Below are positions 53,195 to 59,100 of a DNA stretch of 64,000 bases, one piece after another. The stretch covers positions 14,639,986 to 14,703,985 of the forward strand of contig OY741266.1 in NCBI GenBank assembly GCA_963514095.1, written 5' to 3'. How positions within the stretch are numbered: position 1 is the first letter of the stretch; each line of letters starts with the position of its first letter. The translations under genes and the position numbers were made by a program. This DNA is from Eutrigla gurnardus (taxonomy: Eukaryota > Chordata > Actinopteri > Perciformes > Triglidae). The notes beneath the pieces are model-generated. The model did not search any database, was not told where the DNA came from, and saw nothing but the letters and a program-made list of their open reading frames with translations.

Positions 53195-56100
53195 AAATGA
53201 AAACTACCCAAACAGGCTCTGTTATTTCCGTAACATTACTTAATGGTCACAAGGACTGTTTTGTGGGTTTCGCATGATTGGTAATGTTCTTGCCAGCTTC
53301 ACATGACTCAATTATGTTGGGTAGTCAGTGAAGATTCCTCCCCTGGATATAGAACATTTGAGTAAAAGCGAAAGCTAAGAAGTTTTATTGTATCCAGACC
53401 TTTTTAAAGGCAAAAACATGGACAATCAGACATGTTACAAGCTACACAGATGTCGATAAAAGTATTTCCCAGATAAAAAAAGATCCACATCAATTAGGGA
53501 TGCACTAATCAGACTTTTTTTTAAGTTATGTTGCCGATACCTGAGCTTTGGGTATCAGCTGATACACAGTACTGCTTTGATACCAGTGTTCAATTCATAA
53601 GCTGTGTACCTCACTGTGTGGACTATGATCATTCTTTTATGTGCAAGGGAACATTAGGCTAGACTTAAACATCACTTTCCTAACTTTGTAAATGTAACAA
53701 ATTAATACATAAATATAAATGTGGTGAATTATTTATTAAAATAATGGTATCCAATACCAAATTGGCCCATTTACCCCAGGATTAGATAACAGTATTGGTG
53801 CCTCGCTAACATGAATGGTCAATCTGGCGACAGTGACCAATTTGAGGATGTTTTGCAGCTTTGACATAAACATAGCAGCTCTGCATGTGGTGTTTCTCTC
53901 AGTAAAGAGAGAAGAGGAGGGTGGGGAAAAGAGGGGGAGCTGATCTCAGCTCACGACAGTGAGCTCATTGTGAGACTGTAGCATGCTGGGCCTGAGCCAA
54001 TGTCTGCCACTGATGGCGAATGGCTGTATTTGAAGTGCAAACACTCACCTTAGAATCTAGTCCTGCACTCTGATATAGTTGCTACAAAAATGTCACGGTG
54101 GGACAAAAAACTCCACAATAAAAATAGTAGAATACATCAGCTGAATGTTCATGATAATGACGACAAATCAATGAGCATTTAAATGCTGTCTCATTAACAT
54201 GAGGAAATAGAGCTTCGTCTCTGTGCCGTCTGTGAAGAGAAAGGAAGCTATAATGTTAATAGTGAAGTTTTCTTCGCTACAGACGGTTTATTAAGCCATT
54301 AACAAGTCATCAACTGGCAGCTCTAAAAAAAAATTACAATTATTTACATAAAAGTAAATCAAAGACTAAATTGATTTATTTTTTGCCAGATATACTGACT
54401 GTAAATCATCAGTGAGCCTTCCAAATAGGTAGATAAAGATCATTTTTGTCATTTTGTCATTTTTGATCATTTTGTTGAAGTCAGTGTAAACCATGACAAT
54501 TCTGGATGTTATCCTTTTACTTTCTTATAGTCATCTATAGTGGTTATGTTCATGACACAATTCAAATGATGAAGATAATACAATCTGAGAAGCCAATGTA
54601 AAAGTACCTTAAACGTGCATTCCTAGCAGCGGGGGGTGACTCCTCTGGCTGCCAAAATAAGTCTGATTTATAGAAGCCTATGAGAAAATGACCCTATTGT
54701 AAACATGAGCTTACGATCTCATTTGCTAGTTTCAGAGCATGTTGTTCATTTTCTAAATTATGGTCCAATTTAGAGTAAAATAGATGATAAAGCAGAGTAT
54801 TATTTAGCGTGTGGCTACGTTGTGACTGAGAGGTCGCTACAAAGGCGTTGTTTGGTCTTGGAGTTGGCACTGTTTTTGTCCAAGAACTTTAATCTTTTCA
54901 CAGTGTGTATTCAGTTCATGAAAGTTTACTGTAACATGTTGGTTGCCCATTTAGCTCCACTCTCCTGTGTCTCTTCTGGCTGCAAACAACCATGATGGAG
55001 AAGACCAAAATGTCAAACTGGAGACTTCAAAACGCCAGTCCACAAACCAATGGGTGACATCACAGTGTCTACATCCACTTCTTCTACACCATCTATGGTT
55101 ACACCACCAGCAAATATTTACACCAAAGGGTGAGAGACATGTCAATCAAGCGCCGTTTGTACACGCCCATGACTTCCTGAGAAGAGGTCTAATCCATCCA
55201 TTGTCTACTGTTTATCCTGTATTCAGGGTCGCGGGGGGGCTGGAGCCGATCCCAGCAATCATTGGGTGAAGGCAGGGTACACCCTGGACAGGTCGCCAGT
55301 CTATCACAGGGCTGACATGTAGAGACAAACAACCATTCACTCTCACATTCACACCTACGGGACATTAGAGTCATCAATGAACCTATCCCCATCCTGCATG
55401 TCTTTGGACTGTGGGAGGAAGCCGGAGAACCCGGAGAGAACCCACGCTCACACGGGGAGAACATGCAAACTCCACACAGAAGGAACCCGGGCCCGACCCG
55501 GGACCCTCCTGCTGTGAGGTGACAGTGCCACCCACTACACCACTGTGCAGCCCAGAGGTCTAATCATGCAACATAATTGTGGAGTTGGGGGTTTCAAACT
55601 GCCACTCGACTTATGATAAAAAAAAAATGACATTATTTTCTAAAAATACTGACTTTTGTTAATCTGGACGGCAGCCACCAGCCGTTGTGGTTACATTCTC
55701 TAGACAGATACTATTACAACTACTGTCATGATCTTTCAATACCATACATTTTTAAATGATAATCTAAAAATGTATGCAGTCCTGCAAATCTTATGACACA
55801 ACGTTGGTTGAAGGCTGTACAAAACTGCATAATGACTATGCATACTACCACATATATTTGATTTTCCATCTAAAATAAAGTAGTGGGTTAGTGGCAATTA
55901 TGGGATTTGCCTCTAAGCACACTTGGATGGAGCAGGAGTGCTGGCACGAAAGCAAAAGAACAGAAATCTTAAGCATTTCTGATTTTGAAGAATGCTGAGT
56001 GTCTCTAGTTGTCCTGGCTGTGAAAAACTGTCTCATAACATAGAGGAGGCTTGTGATTGGATATCAGTTAAACACCTCGGAGCAATTAAACTGATGAGAG

Positions 56101-59100
56101 GGTGCCAAAGGGGCTTATACAGCCTGTTAAAAAGGAGGCTATGGTCATGTTTGGAATGGCAAGGACCAATACCCATCTCATCTTTCTGCACCTTCCAACT
56201 ATAAGAAAACCATGTACTATTGGTCCAAAGGGAGGTGACCTGGTGACACAGAGGTATCTGTCAATATGGTTTTAAAAGTCAAAGCAGTCAATCATTTTAA
56301 ACCATCCATTTTAGGGTTATAATGGGAATGGTGCGAGCAGAACTGGGGCTGATGCTTCAGCCAAGGATATACAGATGGAAACAAATGCAAAGTATTCGGT
56401 TTCCTATGTGGAGCATTTCTGAGAAGGAAAGTCTGTAAAGAAATCTAATAGGGAGATTTCTTGTGTTTGAGTGACACTGACAACAGGATTTTTATTCAAG
56501 GTATTCATGCAAACTGAGGCTAGGAAACAAAATCTGTGGTTAATGCCTACGCTGTGTGCAAAATAAATCAGTAGTGACGGGTTGCATGGCAGCCAAACAG
56601 CGGTGACTGGAGCCCAGAAGCTAGAAAATCATTGATTGTGAAGGGAAATTAAGACATAGTGAAGGTTATATTTTGAATATAGACAGGAGGAACATGAGAT
56701 CGCAGGTAGAAATAAATGTATTTTGGCATGTAATATTGTATTATGAAATATGGTCTTATATGCCGTCTCCCTTCCAGTAGCTGATGTAAAGAAAACGGCC
56801 ACCAGGTGAGCTTTATGAGCAAGACTCATAAAATAAGTCTGCTAGAAATAATTTCACACTGGGAAACAACACCAAGGAGGTATTTGTTTCATTTTTTTAA
56901 GTAATAGTTAAAAGAATAACAGCTATAGTTCCAGCTGTCCTCGTAATATTTATAATACAACTGTGAGCGCATCTGTTACAAAGAAAACAAGAGCACTCCT
57001 TCAGTTACCGAGGGACTGTGCTGCTTCACTGTCCACAGCCGCATCAGTTCCAGTTGTATTTATCATGGAAAAGGACAATAGTTGTCCCACCCACAGCTAC
57101 TTGCTGCATCTTTTTGACATGTGACGGATCACTTTTATCAAAAGATAAGCAAACATTTGACTGTGTCCTTCCCATGCTCTAGTGTGCCAAGCAGGAGGTT
57201 GAAAGAGACTGGCATTACGCCTCGGTTCAAAAGGTCACCAAAGCCATTACCGTTTGCTATATCCCTCATTGGTGCCAGGTGCCAGTGTTTGCTGAGACTG
57301 CATGCTGTGCCATTATAAACACTCCTGAGCTTGTTTTATCACACATTTCTGACTGTATAGATTAAACTGTGCATATCAGTTAAAACTTCATGGAACATGC
57401 TTTGCAGTCTTCACACAATTCATGAATTCATCTTTAATCAATATCGGTATGCTGCAGACACGTATTATGACAAGGGGCTTTGTTCATTGTTGTTAAAGTG
57501 AACCTCTATGAACCCCTCTGCTTTGGGGAAAATCTTCACAAAGCTAAGATGGATCTTACTGGACTCAACCCAACGCCCTGATTAGACACCAGGGAGGGCC
57601 TCGAGAAGGGGGGCCTTTCACCATTTCAACTGAAACAAAGGCTGCATGTTTCAAAATCACACCTAGGGACACTTTTCATTGCTGTTGATGCATGTCCACT
57701 CTTGGAAGCCATTGCAGCTGCTGACATAACTGGCCTTTCAACTCGTGTTTTCATCAAGCAAGCTTCAGCATTTCCTTACAACAAATATGATAAAATTAGT
57801 CTCTCGTACGTCAGAGAGTTCAACTTGGCTGAGCAGTGAGAGCAATTATGTAAACTCTCTGGCCCGCTAATCAATGACAGATGTGCAGTAAGTTCTAGAG
57901 GTCTGCTTACACACCCCATCTTTGTTAGGAAACACACCATTTAAACTTCACAGCAATGCTGAGGTAATTAGCAGATCCCTGCAAGGTTTAGAAACCCTTC
58001 AGCCGTAAGTATGATTTGCCAATCGGTTCAGCTCCAAAGGTCATAAATTAGAGGCAACAATTTATTTGTCTCAAGGGTTTTTTCGTGTTCAGATGGCAAC
58101 TGACTCTGCAAAGTCTAAACAAGATGCCGGAAAGGTGTGACTTTAGACTCTGAAATGTAATGATACATTCAGAGATAACAGGTACTATGTGATGGGCAAT
58201 ATGGTCACTTGTAATAGGAGATGATGCCAGTTGTGTAAAGAAATTTCTAGACCCTTTATACCCTGGTAGGCTTACCTTTTACAAATCTGTAAATTCATTG
58301 TTTATCCTTTAAAAAATGAGTGTGAAAAATGGTCATTGTAATTTAAATAAATAAGACATCATCAAATTACTTGTTTTGTTGTGTCTAAAGAGTTTTCTTT
58401 CAGCATCATACTGGTTCATTGTAAGCAATGTTGCAGGATGGTTTTATGGCATTACTGGTATGATTATTGCATGACATTAATAAGGTGTCTTGATCTGAAA
58501 GGTATTTAATTTGCTGAATGAGGCAAAATCGTTGTTTTATCTATAAACTGTTGATTTTGTTGAATCTGTACGACATCACATTGTATATCATTACAGCAAT
58601 ATAAAATTACATATACCCTGATAAAGATTTTCATCCATATCTAAGAAATGCAATGATGAGAAAAGAGAAAACCCCAAACAACCAGTACTAATCTATACAG
58701 CTGGATATTGTTATATTAACCAGGTTTGTGAAATGCTCAGGGCTACAGCTGAACAGCAGCTGGTCTCCACTAATCTCCAACCTACAAACCTCCTTTTGAA
58801 CCACGACACTGTTAATTCTGATACGACCACAACTGAAAATGGGTTGGAGTAGCAGTGCATTAAAAATTACAACTCAGGCTTGTGTACTCCGAGACATACA
58901 GTAAATACATACAGCGGTGTGAAAAGCCCAAGGTCATTGCTTCAAGAAATAAGACAACAAATATGTTCAACGCATTACTAATTAACAAGTCTCCCAGCCC
59001 TGCCCCCATCTATTTATGTCCATCCATGTAGAAACATGCAAGAAAGTGAGAATAGAGGGTGTGAAGAAAAGAGGAGGTAATGACAAGAAACTATCTGGAC

